From: Cylindrobasidium torrendii FP15055 ss-10
Lineage: Eukaryota; Basidiomycota; Agaricomycetes; Agaricales; Physalacriaceae
Direction of reading: 5' to 3'
Assembly (NCBI GenBank): GCA_000934385.1
Contig: KN880873.1
Coordinates: forward strand, 1-13,911
DNA length: 13,911 nt
Shown here piece by piece: positions 1-7,814 of this stretch. The position numbers and the translations under genes are program-made. The number at the start of each line of letters is the position of its first letter. The stretch's first letter is position 1. The notes under the pieces were generated by a model, which ran no database searches, had not been told where the DNA came from, and worked only from the letters and a program-made list of their open reading frames with translations.

Positions 1-1201
1 AAGTCCGACCCGTGTGTCCAGGCATGGATTGCTGAGACGGGTGAGCACATTGTCGCCGGTGCTGGTGAGCTCCACCTCGAGATTTGCTTGAAGGTATGCG
101 TCAATGTCATCGCACCAGCATCACCTACTAATGTTCTGTGCAGGATCTCCAGGATGACCACGCTGGTGTCCCCCTCAAGATCTCTGACCCCGTTGTTCCA
201 TACCGTGAGACTGTCAAGGCTGAATCTTCCATGGTCGCTCTCTCCAAGTCGCAGAACAAGCACAACCGTCTGTATGTGAAGGCGATGCCTCTCGACGACG
301 AGGTCACCAAGGCCATTGAGGATGGCAAGGTCAACCCCCGTGATGATTTCAAGGCGCGCGCTCGTGTTCTGGCTGATGAGTACGGCTGGGATGTCACCGA
401 TGCCCGCAAGATCTGGTGTTTCGGCCCCGACACCACTGGTCCCAACTTGTTGGTTGATGCCACCAAGGGTGTGCAATATTTGAACGAAATCAAGGATTCT
501 TGCATTGCTGCGTTCCAGTGGGCGACGAAGGAGGGTGTTCTGTGCGAGGAGAACATGCGTGGTATCCGCTTCAACATCCTTGATGTCACTGTACGTTTCC
601 TGTTATCATTGAGGCGACTCCTTCTGACAATAGCCCCCTAGCTTCACACCGATGCTATTCACCGTGGTGGAGGACAGCTCATTCCAGTCTGCCGTCGTGT
701 CTGCTATGCCGCCGCTCTGCTCGCGCAGCCTTCGCTCCAGGAGCCTGTCTTCCAGGGTTAGTGTCTCGAACTCCCAATTTTTCGTCTTACTAAACCATTA
801 TGCAGTTGAGATTCAGTGCCCAGAGAATGCCATTGGTGGTATCTACTCTTGCCTGAACAAGCGTCGTGGCCAAGTGTTCTCTGAGGAGCAGAGGCCCGGA
901 ACGCCCATGTTCACTGTCAAGGCCTACCTTCCTGTCGCCGAGTCATTCGGGTTCAACGGCGAGCTCAGGCAACACACTGGTGGCCAGGCCTTCCCCCAGT
1001 CCGTCTTCGACCACTGGGAGTTGATGAACGGTGATGCGCTTGAGAAGGGCAGCAAGCTCGAGGAGATTGTGCAAAACATCCGTACCCGCAAGGGCCTCAA
1101 GGTTCGTCCATGTTTCTGACATCTTCTCTTCGTTATAATGAACCCGTTTTCTTTCACAGCGTGAGGTGCCTCCCCTCGACACGTACTACGACAAGCTGTA
1201 A
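1..1201 (+). CDS. eef2: Translation elongation factor 2 (eEF2), 3' part, 5' end outside window
   Basis: This GTPase catalyses ribosomal translocation in the cytosol; the last 330 codons are present (family length about 840). The exons are 1-93, 144-590, 642-756, 806-1101 and 1160-1201, with introns of 50, 51, 49 and 58 nt, all GT-AG. The third intron has a TACTAAAC-like branch site. Spliced, the frame is continuous and ends in the family C-terminus [10 protein letters not shown]. Recognisable eEF2 stretches include [31 protein letters not shown] and [14 protein letters not shown]. The motif DAIHRGGGQ in exon 3 contains the His that is modified to diphthamide, the ADP-ribosylation target (codon 660-662). 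The GTP-binding domain lies upstream of the window. Identification is near certain; exon edges rest on frame and splice consensus. Confidence 0.97.
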
Positions 1202-1678
1202 TCGCATCTCTGTTCTCGCATCGGTTTTCCTCGTCTTTGTATTTCCTACTTACTCACGTATCCCATCCAAATCATGCCCCCCTCATGTGTACTGTACAAT
1301 GTAGAAGCGCGTTGAGACGTTTATGTTGTTGTACATTTCCACTTGTTTCCATCCATGTGCGGCAATGGCATTGTTGTACGACCATGAATCGCTGGACTTT
1401 GGCGTCAATCTTGAGACGGGCGGCATATTTGAGATTCGTGTCCACGTTGAGTGAGTGGCGTTCTCGTGGCAACAATGAATCCTTCACCAAGATGGGGACC
1501 GGAATCTTGGACTTTTCTCCCAGAGACTGAGGGGGCGTGGGACAAATAAAAAGATATCTATGCACTGCTTCCTCACCAGTGGAGTCCGTGAGTCGAGACT
1601 CGAGGCCTAGTAACAACGGTGCTCAGCCGCAGGGCTCATTGAGCAGAAGGCGAAAAAATCGCTACGGGGTTCTAGAAT
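1202..1678. other. 3' UTR of eEF2 and intergenic DNA
   Basis: I see no gene here. The first part is presumably the eEF2 3' UTR. An AATAAA-like hexamer lies at 1545-1550, rather far (about 340 nt) from the stop. The segment 1586-1600 holds a short imperfect inverted repeat (GAGTC-GA-GACTC). The A6 run at 1653-1658 belongs to the tRNA-Trp terminator on the other strand. Confidence 0.5.
1653..1658 (-). terminator. Pol III terminator (T6) of tRNA-Trp copy 1
   Basis: This is a run of six T on the minus strand, 20 nt beyond the tRNA 3' end, and the first run of four or more T after the gene. Confidence 0.8.
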
Positions 1679-1763
1679 TGACCCCTGCCCGGATTGAACG
1701 GACGACCTTGTGGATGTGCCAGGAAAGCTGGAATCACACGCTCTACCACTGAGCTAAGGGGTC
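1679..1763 (-). tRNA. tRNA-Trp (CCA), copy 1, 13-nt intron
   Basis: The gene folds as a full cloverleaf: a 7-bp acceptor stem (GACCCCT with AGGGGTC), discriminator A, D arm GCTC-AGTGGTA-GAGC, and T arm with loop TTCAATC. The anticodon CCA is at 1729-1731, preceded by U33 and followed by G37. A 13-nt intron (1715-1727) sits at the canonical place between 37 and 38; its CTGG can pair with the anticodon CCAG. The mature length is 72 nt, normal for eukaryotic tRNA-Trp. It lies 188 bp beyond the SNF5 stop codon on the same strand. The closing pair of the anticodon stem is an A31·C39 mismatch, shared by all three Trp copies. Confidence 0.93.
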
Positions 1764-1951
1764 TGTCAAGTGATCGGCGGCCAATTTCACTGTCGCGCAA
1801 GAGTGGAGAGGAGTAAAGAGAGACGGAGAGAAACAACGAACGGTACACTCTCCACACTACAAACACACTGGTGATTACATATTCTCAACGGTACGGTACT
1901 CAAAACGCAAATAACAACTTCGATACTACTACTACATGGTATGCCCTCTCC

Positions 1952-3649
1952 TTACCTCCACCTCCTCCTACCCAACGCCTGGCTCTGGAACTTACTCGTC
2001 TCCCTCCTGAGCCTCCTACTCGCACGATCCCGCTCACCCTCCCTCCGCTCAATCTCCTCCGGACTCAGCTCCTCCCACCTTGTCGAGAACTCATTCAAAT
2101 CGACCCAATCCCTCCACACGCTCTGCAGCGTCTGCGGCGCCCTCCCTCCACGCCCAGACCACCCTCCCAATCCTGTCCGGTCCTTCATCACCGCAGACCG
2201 GTCCTGCTGGCTCGTCGGCCCCAGCACGCCCCACTCCAAGGCGTCCTTTTTATGCTTGAGGAGCTCCTCGTGGATCGCGTGCGCAATAAGCGGGCCCGCC
2301 TCACCCCCAAGCCCCATTTCGGCACACATCTGCTTGGTGAACGCCTCGGGCGTCAAGGAGCTCATCAGGTCCCATTCGATATAGTCCACGAGATGGAACG
2401 TGCCAATCTGCACGTCTATCGCCACGATGACACGGCACTCCCCTCCTCCTCCTCCCCCGGTGTCCTCGACGTTCATGGAATCAATAAACGTGAAATCCAC
2501 AGCCTCATCAAGCTGTGCTTTTATCTGCGCCGCAATCGTTTCGACCCATGGAACAAGCGGCAGATCCACATCGTTGCAGAACGTCCGCGCGAACGCTTCT
2601 GGTGTGATCCCGACCTCGTTCAGGTTCCACAAGAAACTGTCCCTCACTCTTTCCCGCTCCGTTTCGAATTCGACGCGGACGGGGACGAGGCTGGTTGCTT
2701 TCCCGCGTGCGCCGGAGAGTTCACTTGGGAGAGGGAGAGGGTACGGTGGGGCGGAGAACGGCGTGGGGAGGAACGGGCGGGATTTGATTGTCTTTTCGGA
2801 TGGGATCCCACCGAGACAGCTTGCCACCGGTGCGTCCTGTTGTTGTTGCTGTGCGGGCTGAGGCGGGGGCGGCGTAGGCGTATGCATGGGACTCCCCACA
2901 CCCCCACCCACACCACCACCCACACCAAAACCACTGTCCTCCTCCTGCTCCTCCTGCTCATCCGAATCCTCATACTCATCCCCAGACGGCACTTCCGCGT
3001 AGTTTATCGCCGCGCCCCTGCGGGATGTCCTTGACCCCGTGCCTGCTCCCGTACCACCGCCTGCCGCGACCGTCTGTTTCTCCTGGTTGAGTATGGGCTG
3101 CATGAGCAGCGTCGCGCCTGTGCGCAGCCGGGACGCATACGTCGAAGTCATCGCTTGCGGCTGCGTCGGCAATACTCCTTGCATCGCTGCAGGCGCACTA
3201 CTACTACCACTACCACTCGGCGCAGGCACCGGCGGAGGAATATACATCGGCACGGGCACAGGCACAGTAGACGGCGCACGCGTCGGGGTAGGCGTAGGCG
3301 TCGCCGTCGTAGTATTATTATTATTCCTCCTCGAACGCGTACTCCGGCTTGAGACAGCGACGTTCGCGGGGACAGGCGTCGTCGAGGTAGACCAGTTTTG
3401 CAGGTTCTTCATGTATTGGGCTTCTGAGCTCCTGTGCGGTTAGTATACACCAATTCTTTCTGGGTGCTGAGAAGCGGGGAAGCGTACCTTTGGTTGAGCC
3501 TGGGGCGGGACCGTATTTGGATTGAAGCTGGAGTCCGAGGTCAACTTTGTTGGTTCTTTCCTCCAAGATGGTGGTATTCAGCGCACCTGGGACACGGTCT
3601 GGCTGAGCTGCGCCGTCGTCATAGTCTGGAACGGATTCGAAGCGTCCAT
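1952..3649 (-). CDS. SNF5: SNF5/SFH1/SMARCB1-family subunit of SWI/SNF or RSC chromatin remodeller
   Basis: This is a predicted 524-residue nuclear core subunit of an ATP-dependent nucleosome remodeller. Exons are 3649-3587, 3527-3488 and 3423-1952; introns are 59 and 64 nt, the second with a TACTAAC branch. Residues 38-230 are low complexity (Asn/Thr/Pro, an acidic EDSDEQEEQEED stretch, Gly and Gln runs) apart from a conserved SRLRTGATLLMQP patch near 130. The two SNF5 repeats follow: RPT1 about 280-343 (RDSFLWNLNEVGITPEAFA) and RPT2 about 364-428 (FHLVDYIEWDLM, CAEMGLGGE). A tail at about 469-513 (EELSPEEIERRE, RRLRRETSKFQ) matches the SMARCB1 C-terminus. Family assignment is firm; choice between Snf5 and Sfh1 is not. 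The first exons are inferred from frame. The stop TAA overlaps a donor-like GGTAAGG, so a further 3' exon is possible but not needed. A (CA)n tract precedes the start. Confidence 0.9.
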
Positions 3650-3654
3650 GTGTA

Positions 3655-3668
3655 TGTGTGTGTGTGTG
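3655..3668. repeat. (TG)7 microsatellite in the SNF5 leader
   Basis: There are seven uninterrupted TG units just upstream of the SNF5 start codon. In the SNF5 transcript this reads as a CA tract in the 5' UTR. Confidence 0.85.
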
Positions 3669-3772
3669 GATGAAAGCCCCGCGGATTAAAGCGCAGGAAA
3701 AAGCCCAAAAAGTTTGTGGGTCAAAGACGCGTGAACGTCACGGTCAAAAAGTCACAGACGCCGAAGCGGACA

Positions 3773-3783
3773 TTCGGTCCGAA
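3773..3783. promoter_or_regulatory. CGG-T-CCG inverted-triplet palindrome
   Basis: TTCGGTCCGAA is a perfect 11-nt odd palindrome that places inverted CGG triplets one base apart, the layout recognised by some Zn(II)2Cys6 dimers. A third CCGAA is at 3761-3765. It lies about 125 bp upstream of the SNF5 ATG. Function is not shown. Confidence 0.25.
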
Positions 3784-3971
3784 GTGAAGATCGCGTTAGA
3801 TAGCGAAGGTTGGTGGGCATCCAGACTCTGCAGAGGACAAGTAGCTGTAAAATATGCATCTCACATGTCTACTCAATTATCTTGAAACGACTTAACCACA
3901 GAAAAGCAAGGGCAGTCGTTATCCCACCCCGCGCCACGCGGACGTATTTGCGCTGCCCACCCACCGTTCAT

Positions 3972-4057
3972 CCGACCTTAGCTCAGTTGGAAGAGCGCGA
4001 GACTGTAATTGGATAAAAATCATCTTGAGGTCGCCTGTTCGAGCCAGGCAGGTCGGA
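3972..4057 (+). tRNA. tRNA-Tyr (GTA), copy A, 13-nt intron
   Basis: The cloverleaf is complete: acceptor CCGACCT with AGGTCGG, including the C1-G72 pair typical of eukaryotic tRNA-Tyr, discriminator A, D arm GCTC-AGTTGGAA-GAGC, anticodon stem CGAGA/TCTTG, and T arm GCCTG/CAGGC. Anticodon GTA is at 4005-4007. The intron (4009-4021) follows A37. Mature length is 73 nt. A and B boxes are intact. A CACGTG hexamer lies just downstream at 4072-4077. Confidence 0.95.
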
Positions 4058-4077
4058 TTCGAAAAGCATCGCACGTG

Positions 4078-4081
4078 TTTT
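4078..4081 (+). terminator. Pol III terminator (T4) of tRNA-Tyr copy A
   Basis: This minimal four-T run, 20 nt past the tRNA, is the first T run after the gene. Confidence 0.65.
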
Positions 4082-4137
4082 GCTACTATTGGCGTTGGGT
4101 CCCAGAGTCCTAGATCTAACTTTCAAGAACTTATGAG

Positions 4138-4158
4138 TTAGAACTTAGAACTTAGAAG
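4138..4158. repeat. Three tandem 7-nt units (TTAGAAC/G)
   Basis: TTAGAAC occurs twice head to tail and is followed by TTAGAAG. A near-complement, AGTTCTTAGTTC, lies about 45 nt downstream, so a weak long-range hairpin is possible. No function is evident. Confidence 0.8.
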
Positions 4159-4335
4159 TGAAAGCCTAAGCGGCAGCGGCTCTTTTTGCGTTTCCTTGCA
4201 AGTTCTTAGTTCAGTCACTGGTACCAGCATCCATAGCTTGAGCACCGGTATATTAATGCCGTTAGCTTCTGGCTATTAGACTCAGCCGTAGCTCTGTCGT
4301 ATTCCGCTTTCCTCAGCCTTTGTATCTTTTGGGCG

Positions 4336-4535
4336 GTAAGTGAACCAAAAGGATCAAGTCGAGTACCGATTCAGCACATCTCCGTGAACGGTAGTCGTAT
4401 GGATATGCACTGACTAACTGATAACCTGTTGATACTAGTCTATTCCTTTGACTTTGACATGTAGACTCTCCCATGAGCGAGGGTAAGAAGGACCGTTGTT
4501 TTTGGTGTTTGCCGTTATCTATTGGAACATCATGA
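4336..4535 (+). pseudogene. Possible relic or unrecognised small gene: 5'-UTR-type intron plus a 20-codon ORF
   Basis: An intron-like segment at 4336-4438 has donor GTAAGT, branch-like CTGACTAAC and acceptor GATACTAG. Thirty-four bases on, an ATG (4473) opens MSEGKKDRCFWCLPLSIGTS and then stops at 4533-4535. The Cys-rich RCFWCLPLSIG start resembles the N-terminus of small four-helix membrane proteins common in Agaricomycetes (my recollection of the family), but no hydrophobic continuation is visible downstream in any frame. It could be a decayed gene start, a short expressed ORF, or chance. Confidence 0.25.
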
Positions 4536-4886
4536 TTCCAAAGGTACTAGCGGATGGCGCATGTTCAAGGCAAGAAAGATATCGGCGGTTAATTGAGGAG
4601 GAAGACGTAGCAGAGGAAGAGGAGACGCAGCAAGGAAAGAGGTCGTACTAGTGGTGCAGACTCACTTGGGAGTGTTTAGGAATGAAAGAGCGGGAGAGCA
4701 GTAAAAATGGGTTTAAAAGGAAGTGTCGCTTATTTGACGCTCCGCGAGGACTTTGACGAAGTCGTGGAAGCGTGTGCCGTCTACGAGGCGACAGCCACAG
4801 ATACTTGCCATTGCACGAACTATCGTTAAACGAAGCAAGCTGAATACATAGACAAATTTACCTATACATACATTCTTTACAATCGC

Positions 4887-6093
4887 CTACTCCACTACTC
4901 CCAAAACGCCTTCAGGAAAGACATACCCTCCCTGACTTCTAACCTGATCAAACACGCCCATCACAAAGCTCGTATTCTTCCACGGCCAGACGGAACTCTG
5001 GAGGAGGTTTGCACGCACGGAGCGAGCGACATCGTCTGCCTGGAAATGCCACCCCGCGCCTTCGTACCCGCGCGCCGCTTTTGCGATGTCCGAGCCTGGC
5101 GCCCACGCTTCCTGCGTTGCCGGAGGAGGAGGAGCACTCCCCAGCTTCCCCTCCGCGCCATAAAACACCTCTTCTTCTTCGCCGAGGGTGATGCCGACGT
5201 GTGTGGGGCAGTATGGCTGGCCGTAGACTCTGATGGAACCCCGGGCGCCTCTGAGGATGACAGATGGGGTGAGACTGGGCGTGTCCATGGACGCAGAGAG
5301 CACCGCCTGGATGTCTCCTCCGAAGTCGAGGATCCAAGCACTGCGGAGGTCGACGCCCGTACGCGCCTTGACCATCGACGCCTTCACCCCAAACTCGCCT
5401 GGTGCGCCTGCAGCGAGGACAGCCCAGACCATGGGGTACGGTCCCAGATCAAGCAGCGCGCCTCCCGCCAGCAGCGGATCCAGCATCCGGTGCGTGTCTG
5501 CGAGAGCGTCGGGCTTCATATCGATCGACAGATCCGCCTGTACCGTGTGCAACTTCCCGATCCCCCCTCCTTCGAGCGCATCCCGTACAACGCGCGCGAG
5601 AGGCTGGAACGCGGTCCACATCGCCTCCATCAGGAACGTCTTCTCTTCCTCCGCCACGCGCTCCAGGGCAAGCCACTCCGCCCGCGAACACACGCCTGGT
5701 TTCTCCACCAGGACCGCACGGAGGGAGGGTGTGCGGAGTGCGGCGAGGGCGACGGCGTAGTGCCCCGAGTGCGGAGTCCCGATGTATACTGCGTCGATGG
5801 AGGGAGAGGACAGAAGGGAGTCGTACGACCCGTGTGCTTCGATTGTCGCGCGACTTTCTGCACTGAGTGGGAGGGCGTCGATAAATGTCTGTGCGGACGC
5901 GGTGTTGCGAGACCCAACAGCTGTAATCGCATGCTGTTCTCCCTTTGAACGCCTGTGAACACAGTTCAGTGGGGAATTCTAAAGGTGAGATAGAACCGCA
6001 CGTCGAAGGATCCACAAGCACATCATGCGCAAACTTGGTCGAGATATTCCCCGTCCCAATAATCCCCCATCGGAATGCTGTCTGTGCGCTCAT
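4887..6093 (-). CDS. Gfo/Idh/MocA-family oxidoreductase (dihydrodiol/D-xylose dehydrogenase-like)
   Basis: A predicted 385-residue cytosolic NAD(P)-dependent dehydrogenase acting on sugars or dihydrodiols. Exons are 6093-6002 and 5952-4887; the single 49-nt intron (5953-6001) has donor GTGCGG, branch CACTGAAC and acceptor TTCACAG, and joins in frame as DPST-RSKGEQHAITAVGSRN. The N-terminal Rossmann fold is marked by WGIIGTGNIS (residues 9-18). The cofactor-side VLVEKP motif (111-116) carries the family Lys (K115). EAMWTAFQP (140-148) and GGALLDLGPYP (about 194-204) are signatures of the dimeric dihydrodiol dehydrogenase branch, where the Tyr of the latter is the proposed acid/base. Length fits the family. 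There is no signal peptide. The exact substrate cannot be read from sequence; neighbours give no pathway clue. Confidence 0.9.
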
Positions 6094-6502
6094 CTTCTGT
6101 GCTTTGGTCGTGGCCGTCGAGAGATTAGAGATGATAGTCCACCGCCCAGATACGTCTGTCTATCGGCCCGGTCGGTCCCTCCTCGATCCTTCATCTTTCT
6201 TCCATCCAGGTCACTTGCTATCGCACCCCGCACCGCGTCGCACCACTTGGATGAGAAAGCAAGTCATGGTCCATGGTCAATCAGCAAACACCCTTCCCGA
6301 TCACTTCATTTCGCATCACACCCGCTCCCTTCACCTTCACCTTCATTCAAAATAACAGAGTACACATTCTAAAGAAGTACTCGTATTCATCCCAAGCTGA
6401 CTTCTCATTTTTGAATTGTGTAAGAACTGAGCCAGTGAGAAAGATACAACTCCAAAATGAAGCTCGACCGTCTCCCAGCAAAATCTTTCCCTTCTCCATA
6501 TA
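6094..6502. promoter_or_regulatory. Upstream region of the oxidoreductase and 3' flank of tRNA-Trp copy 2
   Basis: There is no gene here. It is presumably the promoter and 5' UTR of the minus-strand oxidoreductase. I see C/T-rich runs near 6300-6350 on the plus strand but no convincing TATA or other element. Confidence 0.4.
6480..6483 (-). terminator. Pol III terminator (T4) of tRNA-Trp copy 2
   Basis: Four T on the minus strand, 19 nt past the tRNA end; the first T run after the gene. Confidence 0.65.
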
Positions 6503-6574
6503 TGACCCCTGCCCGGATTGAACGGACGACCTTGTGGACTGGAATCACACGCTCTACCACTGAGCTAAGGGGTC
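6503..6574 (-). tRNA. tRNA-Trp (CCA), copy 2, intronless
   Basis: The mature sequence is identical to copy 1, but G37 and U38 are directly adjacent, so this 72-nt gene has no intron. Anticodon CCA is at 6540-6542. It has an intact acceptor stem, D arm, T arm and Pol III A and B boxes, with the same A31·C39 mismatch as the other copies. It lies 193 bp downstream of tRNA-Tyr copy B on the same strand. It gives direct proof of the exon boundaries in the other two Trp genes. Confidence 0.93.
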
Positions 6575-6744
6575 GCGTGAGGTCAAGGCCAGGCCCAACT
6601 CCAAAAAATCGGACAATGCAATGAATCGTGAGCTTGCCTACTAAAATAGTGGTTCCAAAGTATCCCAGTGTCACCCCAAATAAAAAGCTGCTTTCCTCGT
6701 GTCGCGCGCGCGTAGCGCATTTCAACCTCCTCTCGAAACGCAAG

Positions 6745-6749
6745 AAAAA
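6745..6749 (-). terminator. Pol III terminator (T5) of tRNA-Tyr copy B
   Basis: Five T on the minus strand, 18 nt past the tRNA end. Confidence 0.75.
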
Positions 6750-6767
6750 CCCTAGCAGAATCCCTCA

Positions 6768-6849
6768 TCCGACCTGCCTGGCTCGAACAGGCGACCTCAA
6801 GATGATATCCAATTACAGTCTCGCGCTCTTCCAACTGAGCTAAGGTCGG
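6768..6849 (-). tRNA. tRNA-Tyr (GTA), copy B, 9-nt intron
   Basis: The exons are identical to copy A. Anticodon GTA is at 6814-6816. The intron (6804-6812, TTGGATATC in transcript sense) is the shortest of the three Tyr introns. Mature length is 73 nt. The gene sits just upstream of tRNA-Trp copy 2 in the same orientation, the same Tyr-then-Trp order as the pair at 10369-10779. Confidence 0.95.
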
Positions 6850-7814
6850 GATATCCTCACGTCTTTGCGCTTGGACTCGTTCCCACACCGTTGTGCTTGA
6901 GTACGAGGCGTCGTCCTGCTCTCTGAGTCGTCTACTTTCGGTGGATACCGCCAGGTTCTAGAGCCGTAGTAGTAGTGGCTCGCGGTGGAATACACAAAGG
7001 GAATTCAACACCTCGTACTAGACCTTACCTTCCCTTTCACGTCCAACGGTCAGACTTTCCTCCGTGCACCACCTCCAAAACTGTGCGGAAAGGACGACAC
7101 TCAGTGGGAAGATGCACCGCGCGAGAATCGACCTGGTCTGGATAGAGGAATGTGCACGCATCTCCAGCCGCGCCCCGAAAACGAGATTTGACGAGATGCG
7201 CGTCCATGTATACAATTGGCATGAAGAAAGAAGGGTGGCGGGATTCTTCCTTTGCAGATTCGTAAGGAGGGGAATGGGAATGGGAGGAACGCCGAATGGC
7301 TGGCGCACTAGTCGAACAAGAAAGTGTTGGAGATGGGTTTAGGGTTATGGAAGAGAGACAGCGACACCGGAAGAGAAGAGAGAGGTACACGCAGCATTTC
7401 CGTGGTCGCCGTACAATGAGATGCTATTCTGCACATCCAATCCGTGTATGCAGTGAATCTGAGTTGGCATGGAGAGAGAAGGCGAAGGGGTGAGGAGAAG
7501 ACAGAACAGTTGTTCACGACATCTTCGTACATCTTCGTACTTGTTCGAAGTCGGCGAAAGCTTTCCCGAAACGAGAACATTGAGTCCCATCCAGCCGTGG
7601 GGAAACAAGCCTGAATGACTATGCGAGTAGCCACGGCCCATGGAAGTACTAAAGAAGACCCGAGAGACCGACCGGTTACTCGGGACCTATGGGTTTACCG
7701 CGATCAGGAGATACCCAAGTACTCTGCTGGCGAGTGACTGCCATCATCTCTGTCCGAGCGGGGCTCCCCCAACAACACCTCCACCTCTTTATACCCCGAA
7801 CGACTGGCGCAGGA
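6850..7814. other. Intergenic region and probable promoter of the bHLH gene
   Basis: There is no supported gene in nearly 1 kb: open frames are short, lack family motifs and lack paired splice signals. It holds a perfect 10-nt tandem duplication (7521-7540), a telomere-like GGGTTTAGGGTTA (7335-7347), and a TTTATA stretch at 7788-7793 that is very close to the bHLH ATG for a TATA box. Confidence 0.4.
7521..7540. repeat. Perfect 10-nt tandem duplication (ATCTTCGTAC twice)
   Basis: Two adjacent identical decamers lie in the upstream region of the bHLH gene. They look like a small slippage duplication; no known site. Confidence 0.85.

Larger units (their letters stand above)
3650..3971. promoter_or_regulatory. 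Upstream region shared by SNF5 (-) and tRNA-Tyr (+)
   Basis: There is no gene here. It is the leader and promoter side of SNF5 and the 5' flank of tRNA-Tyr copy A. Visible motifs are an ACGCGT core (3727-3732, the sequence bound by MBF-type factors in yeasts), an adjacent ACGTCA (3735-3740), and a dense set of CCGAA/TTCGG units at 3761-3783. The motif meanings are by analogy only. Confidence 0.35.
4058..4886. other. Gene-poor 0.8-kb stretch between tRNA-Tyr A and the oxidoreductase 3' end
   Basis: No full-length gene is visible. The segment holds the heptamer repeats (4138-4158), an intron-like module followed by a 20-codon ORF (4336-4535, listed separately), a short acidic ORF (4532-4651), and presumably the 3' UTR of the oxidoreductase near 4800-4886. 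I found no snRNA or snoRNA signature. Confidence 0.4.

Noticed and set aside
128..589. 153-codon minus-strand frame over eEF2
   Set aside because: It is a shadow of a highly conserved coding exon with strong codon bias.
1871..1951. A further 3' exon of SNF5 using the donor-like GGTAAGG at the stop codon
   Set aside because: Downstream acceptors give only a short unconserved tail, and the family C-terminus is already complete before this point.
1871..3034. 387-codon open frame on the plus strand
   Set aside because: It is antisense to the SNF5 coding exon, is rich in Arg, Pro, His and Leu from GC-biased complement codons, and has no family motif.
4532..4651. 39-codon ORF with an acidic EEEDVAEEEE stretch
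   Set aside because: It comes from a purine-rich low-complexity run, with no splice signals, homologue or leader features I can point to.
5046..5948. 300-codon open frame on the plus strand
   Set aside because: It is antisense to the oxidoreductase, whose spliced protein shows clear motifs; the plus-strand product has none.
6503..6574. tRNA-Trp copy 2 as a pseudogene
   Set aside because: All stems, the anticodon, both Pol III boxes and a T4 terminator are intact; lack of an intron alone does not inactivate it.
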